This document shows positions 1 to 11,162 of a stretch of DNA of 64,000 nucleotides, one piece after another. The stretch is from the NCBI GenBank assembly GCA_022702705.1, contig CM040430.1:78557239-78621238 (forward strand). Direction: 5' to 3'. The translations under genes were made by a program, and so were the position numbers. This DNA comes from Papilionanthe hookeriana x Papilionanthe teres. Its lineage: Eukaryota; Streptophyta; Magnoliopsida; Asparagales; Orchidaceae. The notes under the pieces are model-generated. The model searched no databases. It was not told the origin of the DNA and worked only from the letters and a program-made list of their open reading frames with translations. How positions within the stretch are numbered: position 1 is the first letter of the stretch; each line of letters begins with the position of its first letter.

Positions 1-1
1 T

Positions 2-136
2 TCCTATGGAGCTATGGATATTAATTATCCTAAGACTGGAAAAATATTTAATGTTAATGGTCATAGACTAAAATCCTATTTTTCAATCGATCAATCTAAT
101 TTTGATGATAATCTGATGTTGAATCACTCAGAATAA
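2..136 (+). pseudogene. Integrase C-terminus of element A
   Basis: An open frame enters from the left edge and stops at TAA 134-136 (44 residues). It contains VNGHRLKSYF and ends in DNLMLNHSE. The same tail occurs in B (8323-8586, VNGHRLKAYF, ending MLGHPE) and in E (22362-22895, VNGHRLKPYF, ending MLGHLE). This VNG(H/Q)RLK motif is the usual end of the pol polyprotein in plant Athila-type elements. Nothing upstream is visible, so whether the A copy of pol is intact cannot be judged. Confidence 0.85.
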
Positions 137-590
137 GCTTTGGGAATGTCAAGCTGAAGACGTTAAACCAAGTGCTTTATGGGAGGCAACCCATAGTTTT
201 TGGTGTCCTTTGCTTTAAGTTTGCTTTGAGTGTTTTTGTTTGGTTTGATTTGAGAAAATGTACTAGTATTCTGAAGTTTTTATGTTATAGTGCTGTTTAT
301 TGGACCTTAATTGATGACTTAGAGAAGTTAGAATGAAGATTTGGATGTTTAGCAGACCTGTGCTAAAATGAGTACTGGCGCTTATTCGCCAGATGTTGGC
401 GCTTAGGCTCCACAGTTATAAAAACGTGATAAATGTGGTTCTAGAAGCCTAAATCATGGGTAAGTGGTTATGATAGTTATTTCAGAGTTAAAACACGTCT
501 AGAGTCAGTATTTGAGACTTCTTAGGTCTATAAAAAGGCCTAAAATTAAGAGATACTTGCCTCAGCTCTTATTTTTACTTCTGAGTCTTA
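137..590 (+). other. Post-integrase spacer of element A
   Basis: Non-coding spacer between the integrase stop and the small ORF. It holds a pair of GGCGC-type inverted repeats (375-410: ggcgcttattcgcc and ggcgcttaggctcc). About 80 bases (410-500) also match the corresponding spacers of B and E in reverse orientation. Confidence 0.6.
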
Positions 591-824
591 ATGAAGACAA
601 TTTTGAGAGCCAAAATGTCTTCATGGGAGAGTGAAGTTAATAAGAAAGAGGAGGCCAACAAGAAGAAGTTCATTTGTAAGAATGCGCAAGAGTTATACAA
701 TGGGTTTCTAGCTGTTAGTATTCTAGGAATCGCAAAAAGGATATCAAAGATCGAGGCTGACGTTGCTTTAATCGAAGCAAAGGTAAACAAAACTAATGCA
801 CATTTAGCATACATTGGATGGTAA
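591..824 (+). CDS. Conserved small post-pol ORF of element A, 77 aa
   Basis: ATG 591 to TAA 824. The product is short, charged and probably helical: a Lys/Glu-rich stretch (KKEEANKKKF) precedes the segment AQELYNGFLAV and a heptad-like stretch (ISKIEADVALIEAKVNK), so a coiled coil is likely. No signal peptide or membrane segment is seen. Element E carries the same ORF on the minus strand (21676-21891), sharing KKKF, AQELYNGFLAV, IEADVA.IEA.VN.T and AHLA. It lies between integrase and the Transposase_32-like ORF in both elements. Its function is unknown. It could be a free small protein or the first exon of a spliced post-pol message. The A copy has an intact frame, but transcription is unproven. 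Confidence 0.5.
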   Translation: MKTILRAKMSSWESEVNKKEEANKKKFICKNAQELYNGFLAVSILGIAKRISKIEADVALIEAKVNKTNAHLAYIGW

Positions 825-1465
825 CTTAAAATGCAATTTTGTCATACAAGTCATGTGGAAGAAGCAGATAAAGTGATGTTTCTGAAGAAAATGGTTAGAA
901 GAAGAAGATGTGATTGTTTTCAACCATCGCCTGTTTTATCAGATTTACATTTCAGATGGTTCAAATGGAACTAATGGTGGTTCAGGACATATTCCACCTA
1001 ATGGAGATTGAAATTAAATTCTAGTGTGGTCTTGTTATTTAGTTACCTATGTTTAGTGTTTAATGTTTTTGATTGTTGTATTGTTTTTTTAGATTGTGTT
1101 TTAAGTGTGTTGCATCTTAATTATGTGGTTTTGTGTTTAGTTATATGTGTAAGGAGCTTGTGTTCTGGAAAATTTCATCCAAGGATTTTGGATCAAAATT
1201 TTTAGTTTTATTAAGTGTTTTGATTTTAATGAAATGTATGTTTGTGTGTGAAATTTGTGTGAATCGATTGATATTGAAGTGGATTTTGGAGTATTTAAGT
1301 GTGTATGGGGTAGAAATAATTATTTAAATCATTTAAGGGTGATTAAGTAGGTGTATTAGTGCAATTTAATTAATCTTCAAAATCTGCAAGTTTGCGCCTA
1401 AGCGCCCAACCCTCAGCACATAAGCGCCAGCACTCGCCACTATGCGTCAAATTTTCCTGGATGGG
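825..1465 (+). other. Post-pol non-coding DNA of element A
   Basis: AT-rich DNA after the small ORF. The first 190 bases (up to about 1012) match the segment following the E copy of the small ORF. A GGCGC-type palindrome cluster lies at 1394-1430 (gcgcctaagcgcc and taagcgccag). The last five bases (1461-1465, ATGGG) are the left target-site duplication of solo LTR F. No gene is seen. Confidence 0.5.
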
Positions 1466-3310
1466 TGATGCGACTTTTTTTATATGCAAGGATTTATGAA
1501 CAATAGATATATAATAATTTTTATAAAGTCACAATGATCCAACGCAAGTATACGTATCGTATCAAGTAATACAGGGCTCTAATGGAGGCCCGTTTATCGA
1601 TCCCACAGGGAAGCGAGGTAAGAGATTCTTAGTCAAATTCTAGTCTACTACTAACAGCCTTAGTTTGGAAAGGTGATATAAGTGATTTTTCTAACAACTA
1701 CTCCTAAATGCAGATGATTATATGTAAGAATAATAACTACTCCTAAATGCAAATATTACTTCTAAAGATAACCCTTTCTGGATAAATTGGTTTGGTAAAA
1801 TTTGAGATAATAAAATCTATTATTCTTATGTAATGAATTGGATAAAGTTTAGAAATGAGACGCATTAAATATTGTATGTGCCAAATAGGAGCAATCCTAT
1901 TCTTTACCCTCTTCCGAGTACCCTTTTTTCAGAGTGCTATAAAGAACATTGGCAAATCCTAGGCTTAGTCCTTACATCCATGGTTAGGCTGGGAGGATAC
2001 CGCCTCTCACTTCAGAGCTCCCACTGCCCTTCACCATAAGGCTAACCCTAGCTTTAGTTACCAAACTTTAAGACCAAATTGAGATCTCAGCCTGTCACCC
2101 TGAAACCTCAAATTTGACGCCCATGAAACCATATTTCCATATTTATTTGCACTCAATCCCCATGAACTACGCAATTCATTCACGGATATTGAATGTGGTT
2201 CCACTTTGTTGAGAATTACACTGCCCTTTTGGGACAATGCAAATATAACGAATTTTAACAATACAACGGGCCATTTTTGTAATGTAAATGAAGTCCAAGT
2301 AAAAACCATCACATTTATAATTAAAACATCTTTTATCAAGCATCCCAATATCTTAAACATGAATCCTACTCATTGCAAAAGAAAAGTAGAATGAAAACAA
2401 TGGCATAATCTTCTCATGCCACTATTTCCATAGAAGAAGAAAGAGAAAGAGAAAAACATCGCAAAACACAAAGAAAACACAACGGAAAAATTCATTTCAA
2501 AACAAATCCATAAAATAAGTGTTTACAAAATCATAAGATAATGAAGAACACAATACTTAGCTTTTTTCCCTTGAAAGAAAGATAAAAATCTCTCACACAA
2601 AGTCTCCCGCGGATCCATGCAATGCTAGAACATTCCATTACAAATTCTCTCAAAATATCCTCACCAATCTCTCCCAAAAGGTAGAAATCTATATTTCTAC
2701 TCCTATTCTAATATCTCTCAATATTCTCCATGTTTTTTCTAACTTCTCCCCTTCATTTTTGGCTTCAAATTTGGTTTAAAATAGAGTAGGGATGAAATTC
2801 CCAAGAGGTGCATGAAGAAACCTCCAAAAAGCGTCCAGAATCGATGTATTTAGCCAACAACCGTCCAATATTGCATCCAGGCAGTCTCGGGCACTACCGG
2901 CGCCCGTTTGGGCGCCCCCGGCGCCCATCCTGCGCAGCTCCACCATTTTGCTCCGTTTGGCTCCGTTTCAGCTCTGATTCACCCCATTTCAGTTGTGTTG
3001 TGTTCCTAATAGATAGTCCTACAAAATAAGCATAAAAACAACCTTTCTTTAAAGTGTAATCTCATTCAAAAATATGTAATAAGTGTAAAACAGATTAAAC
3101 ATAGAAAGACTTATCAAAAGCTGTCAAGCCAAAATTTTCTTTCTTGCTCGTTTTTTGCTCCAAATTACACCATTTTTTCTTCTTTTTGCTCTAATAACCA
3201 TTTCTTGTACCTAAAACCAAAAAACATACAAAATACCTTCCTTTAAAGTGTAATATCATCAAAAATGAGTAAAATTATATAGCAAAAGCATATATCTTTT
3301 AGGCGTGTCA
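1466..3310 (-). mobile_element. Solo LTR F, Athila-like family
   Basis: The block starts TG (1466), ends CA (3310) and is flanked by identical 5-bp repeats ATGGG at 1461-1465 and 3311-3315. Read on the minus strand it begins TGACACGCC and follows the other LTRs: a sequence near its start resembling 6284-6350, a 'cctatttatttgc'-type block (2130-2160), and the conserved segment with 'atcgatcccacaggg' and 'aagtatacgtatcg' near its end (1540-1620). Element A DNA continues on both sides, so no internal region is attached: a solo LTR formed by LTR-LTR recombination. Its last 80 bases differ from the A/B/C/E LTRs and lack the decoy primer site. A stretch near its start appears twice (about 3005-3065 and 3205-3270). 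Confidence 0.9.
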
Positions 3311-3565
3311 ATGGGCGCCGGTTCGTGAAAATAAGTTTACTGGCGTTAAAATCCCAAAAATTGACATTTTTTACCTCATGTCACCTTCAACCTCCCAAAG
3401 TATGAAATTTGTTAGATCTTAACTCCTTAAGGTATGAGCAGTTCTCCTATGCAAAAATTTTTTATTTTCATCATGTATTTTGAGTACATTTTTGAGAAAT
3501 CCAAAAATCACTATTCATGGTGAAAATTTGAGAAAAGCTTGAGAATAGCTTAGATTAAGTAAATT

Positions 3566-4794
3566 ATGCCTTTAGAAGTTAAGTTTAGCAAGTTTAATTT
3601 GATTTTGGAATTTATGGTGAATAGTCTTGCAATTTTAGAATTGGCACCAAAATTGAAGCATTCCAAGGGGAAGGATAGATTCGATTCAGACAAGTTCATC
3701 AGTTCTGGAGTTGAGGATCGTTACGTTAATGTGTTGTCATCACGTAAGTTGATTCTTAAGCAAGTTTTTAGTAAACCAGGAGGAGATATTGATGAAATGA
3801 TTGCACCAAAAATTGGAGAAATTACTATTTCTTCTCTATTGTTGCTATTGTTTCTATGGTAAGAGAGTTCTATGCCAACTTTCCAGCAGTAGAGGAAAAT
3901 TTGGTGATAATTCGTGGACAATTGTTTGATTTTTCTCCTGCAGTAATCAATACCTTTTACCTACTGCCTCCTGAATTATTTTGTTATTATGCAAATTATC
4001 ATCCTACGGAAGGGGAACTAGATGAGATTATGTTTTTTCAGACTGATGGAAGAGGCATTAGAAAATCATAAATGACAGAAGAGTGAATTTCCAAGCCTCA
4101 AAGTTAAATGCCACCTCCAAGGCTTGGCATTATTTTATGTCATCTAAGTTATTACCGTTGAATCATGTTAGCGATATTATGAGAGAAAGAGCTATTCTCA
4201 ATTATTGTATTCAGCAGATAAAGTCGATAGACATTGGAGCTATTATTTTTTATTATATCATCAACTGTGTCAGAGTTGTTACTACTGCAGATATGGGATT
4301 TCCTTCCCTGATTCATTCAATTTGTGAGTAGTCTAGTGTTAAATTTGAAACTTGGGAAGAGGTCCTTCAGCTACTTAGAACTATTACCACTGTAAATGTG
4401 AACACTTACACTATGCATTCAGAATTTGGCTGGAAAGGAGAATCTTTTAGAGCTCCTAGTTTTGCTGCTTCTACTTCTCGTGCTTCTACTTCGCAAGCAT
4501 TATCTTTTAGAGGTGAGTTTTCTGGTTCACAAAGTGGATTGATACAGAATATTTTTGAAGAAGGTAAGTCTAACTAGAGAACATGTTAAGGATATAGATG
4601 GGAAGGTGGAAAATATTGAGAGATACATTCAGAAACATGATGAGTATGAGGAGAATTATCAGCAATATATGGACAGACTGGTTAGAGGAGATCACAGTGC
4701 TGAGATGCCTCCTCGTCCTTATTATATTCCATATGTGCTTTCCAGAGATTGGAACGAGGAAGATGATGATGATGGGGATGATGATAAGGATTGA
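3566..4794 (+). pseudogene. Post-pol ORF of element A, 'putative plant transposon protein' (Transposase_32-like)
   Basis: A gene-length reading region broken over three frames (3566-3862, 3856-4071, 4083-4331, 4555-4794). The core VREFYANFP...VIIRG...FSPAVIN is the plant domain annotated as 'putative plant transposon protein' (Transposase_32). It is followed by a segment with LLPLNHVSDIMRERAILNY. The tail (4555-4794) is helical, then has RPYYIPYVLSRDW and a Glu/Asp-rich end (EEDDDDGDDD). Element E has a decayed homologue at about 20.0-20.86 kb. The gene occupies the position after pol where Athila elements often carry an 'env-like' ORF, but no signal peptide or transmembrane segment is visible. 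Several frameshifts and an internal TAG make it non-functional here. Confidence 0.7.
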
Positions 4795-6283
4795 TATTTG
4801 TTGAGTCTGTGATGTTTTTATTTATGTTTTATGATGTTTAGACTTTTTATTGTTTAATGTATTTTATTGTGAACTCTGATATGTGTGGCTTATCGTTGGA
4901 TTATTTATGTTATTCATATTCAGATATATTTGTATTGGATTGATGTTTTGTGATAGTTATGATTGATGTGATGTATTGTTGTAATATGTTTATGATAGTA
5001 AATGTTTTAATGTAGTTAAAGTGTATTGTGTTTTTAGTAGTGTATAATTTAACTCCAAAAACTGTTAGGAAAATTTAGAACACTATTAGAAACCACTATT
5101 TAAATTGCAAGTTTGAACTTTTCAAGATTTGCTACCATACATTTTCTACGTTAAGTTGGTGTGTATTTGCTTTGAGAACCTCCACTACTTTAGAAGTACT
5201 TTGAAACTTCTATTTTATGAAAAATTAAAAATTGAATTTGATTTTTGTTTGCACCTGTTTTTAAATTGTTATACTTGCATATTTAGGTATGAAGATTCTT
5301 GTAAGCATGTTAGTTTAGTTTTCAATTCCTAACCATATATCATTTCTTATGCTTAAATGTTTTATCTTAATTAAAATTTTAAAGTTTGGGGGGAATTTAA
5401 AAATAATTTTAAAAAACAAAAATTTTATTTGTTCTAAATAATACTATAAATAAAATTTGATTTTTGATTGAAAATAATTATGTATATGAAGTTATATTAG
5501 GGGAGCAAAATTTTGAATATTGAAATGAGTAAGAAATTTTAGTTAAAATCTATAGTAACGATGAAAATTTTAAAGTTAAATTTTCTTAGTAAAGGAATGT
5601 TAAATATAGATAAATTATCTTTAGTAAGAAATGTTGTATTTTTGGAAAAATAGAAGATTTGACTTTTATTTTTTAAAACTTAAATTTCTATTATTAAAGC
5701 ATAATGTTCAACACTATTATTATAATTTTTAAGTGAATGATATATATCAAACCTTTGATTCAATGGAAGGGTGGAATTCAAATAATTAAGGACTATCCAG
5801 ATATAGTAATCCTTGCTTGGAAAAAAAATAAAAAAAATAAAATAAAAAATAGTATGTTAAAAAAAGGAAGGAGAAGCTTGAGGATTTCAGAGCCTAATCA
5901 AAAATTGGTTCAACACCTGAATTTTTAAAATACAAGTTTTGAGAAAATCTAAAGCTTAAGAATATAATATAGTAAGTAAAATTATTTTCTAATAAAAACT
6001 TTTAAGTGAGAAAAATAAAATGTTTAAATCCTATATTTTGAATAATCTACAAATATTTCTGAATTCGATAAGAACTCATATTTTTCATGATCCTTTACTG
6101 AAGAACTTTCTAAACTTTAAGTTGGTCTCATTTACTAAATTTTTTTCTAAATTGGATTATTTCATTTTTAGAACAAAATTTTGAAACCATCCTAAAAAAG
6201 TCATTTACATAATTTACATATTTGTTTTTTATATGATTATAGTGTCACATGAGGACAAGTAACATTTTAAATTTGGCGGATAT
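4795..6283 (+). other. 3' untranslated region of element A with two polypurine-like tracts
   Basis: AT-rich, no gene. A purine-rich tract aaagtttggggggaa lies at 5381-5394. A second, degenerate tract follows gaggacaagt (6251-6260) and runs into TG of the 3' LTR at 6284. 'GAGGACAAG...AAGTTTGGGGG' directly before the LTR is typical of plant Athila/Tat elements, so 6251-6283 is taken as the priming tract and 5381-5394 as an extra copy. Confidence 0.5.
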
Positions 6284-8073
6284 TGATACACATAAAATAT
6301 ATAGTATTTTTATGCACATTTTTATACCTATTTTTGATGATATTGCACTTTAATGGAAGGTATTTTCATGTTTTTTCATGAAGGTATGATTAAAATGAGT
6401 GATTGAGATGAAAGGAACAAAAAAGGATCAAACTTAGAGCAAAAATGAAAGGTGTGTAAAATTAGCCTCTGGCGCCTAAGCGCCGATAGCTGGCGCATAG
6501 GCACGATAGTTAAAAGTGACAAATTAAATCAAATTTGGCATCATTTCTAAGGGGTGTTTGAAGTAAATTTTGGTTTAAAATTCCTTAACTTATTTTGGGT
6601 GGCAAATTCGAATGAAGAGATGCATCTTTTGGTAGATACATTGAATCTGAACATGATTTGAAGAGACACCGAAGCACCTTTTAAAGAAATATTAAAATGA
6701 ATACATGAAATCACTTAGTGAGGAGTCTTATTTAGTCTTCTCTAGAGTCTATGAGTCAAATTTTTTAGTGTGTAGCGAGTTAAGAGAGTTTTAGAGGGGA
6801 AAGTGTTGGTGTTGAAGCCTTCTTCTCACCAATTTCTCTTTCATCCATTTATCTAGTTTTTATTTGAGTCTGGAGAATGTTGGAGTCTACATAGTTGGGC
6901 AACCCACTCTGAGGAGTCTATTTAGTGGAAAGCAAAGTTTTAGAGGAACTTCAAGAGTCTCGTGGAGAGGATTTTTAAATAAATTTAAATCTTTATTTTT
7001 ACATTTGGTTTTAAAGTAAGGCTTGTTGTGTTTTCACTATGATTTCTACTTTCAAATCAAATTATGTTTGTGTTTTATCCATGAGTTCTGAGTAATTTAC
7101 TTTATCCTTTTTCTTTCAAATGTTGAAGTAATTAAATTATGGAAGGAAGTTGTGTAAAGTGTAGATGTTTAATGTTGGAAGAAGTTGTGATGATTCCACT
7201 ACCTTACACTTCATTTACCTCTTGATTTGGCTAATTGCAAAGTTAAAATTTGTTGTGAGAACATGTAAGAACCAATGTAGTATTTTCTCAAACAACTATT
7301 GGAGTGAATCACATGAAATTGTGTGGTTGAGAATTGTATTCCATATAGTTGAGTGCAAATAAATAGGATATATGTTTTTAATGGGTGTAGAATTAAAGGA
7401 CTTTAGTGTGACAAGCTAAAGCCCCCAATTTGGTTTGATGTATTAAGTTCTGTTATGAGATGTTAGCTCCCAGGTGGAGGGAGAAGAGGGAACTCTAGAG
7501 TGAGAGCTAGTAACTTCCTTGCCTAACCCATCTTCAAGATTTCAAAGCATCAGATTAACATATGTTCTTTACAGAACCAAGTAAGGGTAAAGAATATAAT
7601 TGCTCCTATTTGATATAACATTTAGATACTTCCACAAAGAAATCCATAATTATTACTGATTCATGAAGAAGAAAAATATATTTTATTCTCATTTGCTTTC
7701 ATATCATTTAATAGTCTTGATGATTTTAGTTGCTTAGTTTACTTTTTTTTTTAAATTATCAAAAAGAATTTAAACTTTCTATTTATATAACATAACTTAC
7801 AAAATCATTTTAAAAAGTAAAAAGCTTTCTTCAAATTTTTTGAACATTTCCCTGTGGGTTTGATTTCTCGGGGCTTAATCAGAAAGTCCTATATTACTTG
7901 ATGAACGATGCGTATACTTGTGTAGAATCCCATACTATAAATAATTAAAGTTGATCTCTTATTTGCTTTAAAATCAAGTTTTTGGCGCCGTTGTAAAGAG
8001 AGATATTATTGTTGAGAAGAAATATAAAGTGTAATTTCATATATAAAATGTAAGAATAAATATTCGGGGATCA
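6284..8073 (+). repeat. 3' LTR of element A (1790 bp)
   Basis: Starts TGATACACATAAAAT after the polypurine-like tract and ends ...GGGGATCA at 8073. The start is mirrored by the LTR starts of B (14200) and E (29512). U3 carries the palindrome ggcgcctaagcgcc (6471-6484) and a partial second copy (6491-6504). The end contains the conserved block with 'ctgtgggtttgatttctcggggctt' (7850-7880) and a primer-site look-alike (7983-7996), about 90 bases before the true end. Bases 8074-8078 (TATAG) would be the target-site duplication; the matching copy lies off-window. Confidence 0.85.
7983..7996 (+). other. Decoy primer-binding site inside the LTR
   Basis: TGGCGCCGTTGTAA preceded by ATCAAGTTT looks like a canonical LTR-end plus PBS. 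But the LTR continues 77 more bases to 8073, and no gag follows. Equivalent internal copies are at 12391-12400 (B), 15476-15489 (C) and 27737-27750 (E), each about 90-110 bases inside the LTR end. Confidence 0.6.
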
Positions 8074-8322
8074 TATAGCAACGTCCCACGTTTAAAAACC
8101 ACTAAATAACTTTCAAGCCCACTTTCCTATGTTTAGTTCTTCTAGAACATCATTTAGACACGTTTTTATAACTCTAGCGCTTAAGTGCCAATTTTGGGCA
8201 CTTAGGCACCAGTGCTCACTAATAATAAGCACAACAACAACAAAACAAAAGCACACTGATAACTATGGGTTGTCTCCCACCGAGGGCTTGGTTTTACGTC
8301 ATCAGCCCCACATACCCAGTAC

Positions 8323-9357
8323 TTATTCTGGGTGACCCAACATCAAAACATCATTTACTTTAGTCTGATACCCTTTGAAATAGGCTTTCAGTCTATGACC
8401 ATTCACTTTAAAAATTTTTAGGGTTTTAGGATCCTTAATATCCACAGCTCCATAACGGTAAACTTTTACCACAATAAGTAGTCCCATCCATCTAGACTTA
8501 AGTTTGCCTAAAAATAATCTAAATCTTGTGTTATAAAGCAAAAATGTTGTTGGCTCAAATTTTTTTAGTAAGAATCTTCTGATCATGCCACTTTTTCATC
8601 TTATCTTTATAAATCTTAGCATTCTCATAAGACTCATTCCTTATCTCTTCCAGCTCATTTAATTGCAATAATCTTTTCTTACCAGCATCCTTTAAATTAT
8701 AATTGAACTCTTTAATAGCCCAATAAGCTTCATGCTCAATTTCTACTGGTAAATGACAAGCCTTCACATAAATTAACCTAAATGGTGACATTCCTATAGG
8801 AGTTTTATAAGCAATCCTATAAGCCCTCCAAGAAAAATCAAATTTGAATGACAAATCCATTTATATTAGATTGATAGATTTTTCTAGAATTCTTTTGATT
8901 TATGGATTGGAAACTTCAGCCAAACCATTTTTCTGAAGAAGATAAGCAGTAGAAATTCGATGATAGATTCGATATTTCTTCAAAAAATTTTCTATTAACA
9001 CATTTTTTAAATGACTTCCCCCATCAATTATGATAACTCTTGGCATTCCAAAGCTACAAAATATATTTCTTTTTATGAACTTTGCAACACTTTAAGCATC
9101 ACATTGAGGTAAAGCAACACTTCAATACATTTAGACACATAATCTACTGCTAACAGTATATATAAATTTTTGAAAGATGGTTTAAATGGTCCCATGAAAT
9201 CTAATCCCCAAACATCAAATATTTCAACTTCCAAAATATAACTGAGGGGCGTCTCATTTCTTCTAGATATATTGCCTACACGTTGACATCGATCACAATT
9301 TTTAATATAAGCATTTACATCTCTAAAGATAGTAGGCCAATAAAATCTAGATTGCAA
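8323..9357 (-). pseudogene. Integrase of element B, broken
   Basis: Three overlapping pieces. 9357-9073 has the tail of the zinc-binding module (CDRCQR) and the first catalytic Asp in context (WGLDFMGPF), followed by LAVDYVSKC. 8860-8555 has GMSPFRLIYVKACHLPVE and the following helical segment. 8586-8323 is the C-terminus with YGAVDIKDP and VNGHRLKAYF, ending MLGHPE. The middle of the catalytic core (about 8860-9070) is out of frame. The order and motifs are those of plant Ty3/gypsy integrases, which insert the cDNA. The gene cannot make an active enzyme. The stop is followed by the post-pol spacer (8074-8322) with a ggcgcttaagtgcc-type repeat. Confidence 0.85.
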
Positions 9358-9632
9358 GATTTTATATGTTATTTTATCAACACCAAAATGACCCCCAAAA
9401 TCAGAATTATGACATTTTTTGATAATTTCAAAAGTCTCTTCTAAAGGTAAAAATCTTCAAATAATTAAATCATTCCCCTGTTTATACAAAAATAGGTCAT
9501 CCCAAAAATAAATCTTAGCTTCATATATAAATTTTCTCTTTTGTTAATGTGTCAAAACATAAGGTAAAATATTAGTAGCAATAAAGTTCACAATGTCTGC
9601 ATACCATGGAACATGCCATTCATTAAGATTAA

Positions 9633-11160
9633 CTAATTTTTCATATGGAAAATGTTCATTAATTTCTTCTTTAGAACAAAGTGATTAGAATTAAGCCTAG
9701 ACACTTGATCAGCAATTTGATTATCTGTTCTCTTTCTATCTACAATTTCAAAATCAAACTCTTGCAAAAGAAGAACCCATCTTATTAGTCTAGGTTTTGC
9801 ATCCTTCTTTTTCATTAAATACTTTATAGAAGAATGATCAGTATGCACCACACATTTAGTTTCAATTAAACTTGAAATGAACTTTTTAAAGGTAAATATT
9901 ATTGCTAATAAATCTTTCTCAGTTGTGGTATAATAAATTTGAGCTTCATTAAGAGTTCTACTAGCATAGTAAATTACTTTGAAAATTTTATCATATTTTT
10001 GTCCCAAAACAACTCCAATAGCATAATCACTTGCATCACACATTAATTCAAATAGTTTTTTCCAATCTGGTGAAACAATAACTAGTGCAGTGATTAATTT
10101 CTCTTTTAAAAGTTCAAAAGCTTTTTAAAAATCTTTATCAAAATTAAAAATCACTTCTTTCTCTAGCAAATGGCATAGAAGATTAGAAATTTTTGAAAAA
10201 ATATTCAATATAATCCTGTAGAAACCAGAATGTCCTAAAAAACTCCTAATTTTCTCACATTTATTAGATGAGGTAAATTAGTGATCTCTTGAATTTTTGT
10301 AGGATCTACTTCCATATCTTTCTCAGAAATGTGATGTCCTAAAACAATTCCTCCTGCTACCATAAACTAGCATTTTTCCCAATTAAGAACTAAGTTTGTT
10401 TCTTCACAGAGTTTTAGAACTTGTGATAAATATTTTAAACACGATTCAAACAAAGTTCTAAACACCGAAAAAATCATCCATAAAAACTTCAATTCCTTTT
10501 TCTATTAAATCACAAAAAATAGCCATCATACATCTTTGAAATGTAGCAGAGGCATTACATAAACTAAAGGGCATTCTTTTAAGAGAAAAAGTACCATTAG
10601 GACTAGTAAAGGTTGTTTTCTTTTAATCCTCTGGAGCAATTTGTATTTGGTGATAACCAGTATATCCATCCAGAAAACAAAAATATTTATGCCCAGCTAC
10701 TCTATCCAATGTTTGATCCAGAAAGGGTAATAGAAAGTGATCTTTCCTCATTGCAATGTTTAATTTTCAATAATCATTGCACATTCTCCATTATGTAACT
10801 TGTCTTATTGGTATTAGTTTATTCTTTCATTAGTAGTTATAGGAACTCCTCCTTTCTTAGGAATATAATGAATATGACTAACCCATACACTATCTAAAAT
10901 AGGACAAACAATCCCAGCATCTAACCACTTTAAAATCTCTTTCTTGACAACTTCTTTCATAATGGGATTTAATCTCATTTGAGAATCAGCTCTAGGTTTG
11001 CAGTTTTCTTCCATCAGGATTCTATGCATACAAATTGAAGGACTGATTCCTTTAACATCAGCAATTATCCATCCAAAGGCTTTCTTATATCTCTTCAAAA
11101 ATTTTAGCAAGCACTCTTCTTTTTAAGTTAAATTCGAGGAAATTATAATCGACAAAGTTG
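9633..11160 (-). pseudogene. Reverse transcriptase-RNase H of element B, broken
   Basis: From the high end: the RT N-terminus (11110-10814, with KAFGWIIADVKGISPSICMH and VSHIHYIPKKGG); the palm region around 10440-10600 with an RMPF-like motif and VFMDDF in degraded frames; and RNase H (10043-9633) beginning MCDASDYAIGVVLGQK, with YYASRTLNEAQ, TEKDLLAI, VHTDHSSIKYL and RLIRWVLLLQEFDFEI. These motifs are diagnostic of Athila-type RT/RH, which copies element RNA and removes the RNA strand. Stops interrupt the palm and the RT start is fused to gag, so it is a relic. Confidence 0.85.
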
Positions 11161-11162
11161 AG

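Larger units (their letters stand above)
1..8073 (+). mobile_element. Element A: Athila-like Ty3/gypsy LTR retrotransposon, 3' part
   Basis: Plus-strand order is: last residues of integrase (2-136), post-pol DNA with a small ORF (591-824), a decayed post-pol ORF (3566-4794), a polypurine-like tract just before 6284, and a 3' LTR (6284-8073). The 5' LTR, gag and most of pol lie off the left edge. Solo LTR F (1466-3310) is inserted in it. The right end at 8073 is supported because from 8074 on the DNA aligns with the post-integrase region of the opposite-strand elements (compare with 22015-22095, reversed). So A is inserted in element B. Assignment to the Athila lineage rests on the related B and E copies, whose RT/RNase H and PBS are Athila-type. 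Confidence 0.85.

Noticed and set aside
3566..4794. Retroviral-type envelope gene
   Set aside because: It is in the env-like position, but no signal peptide, membrane anchor or envelope motif is visible; the domain is the plant Transposase_32 type.
7983..7996. LTR end and true PBS at 7976/7983
   Set aside because: The LTR homology continues to 8073, and the region is downstream of a polypurine tract with no gag after it; B and E show the real site further out.
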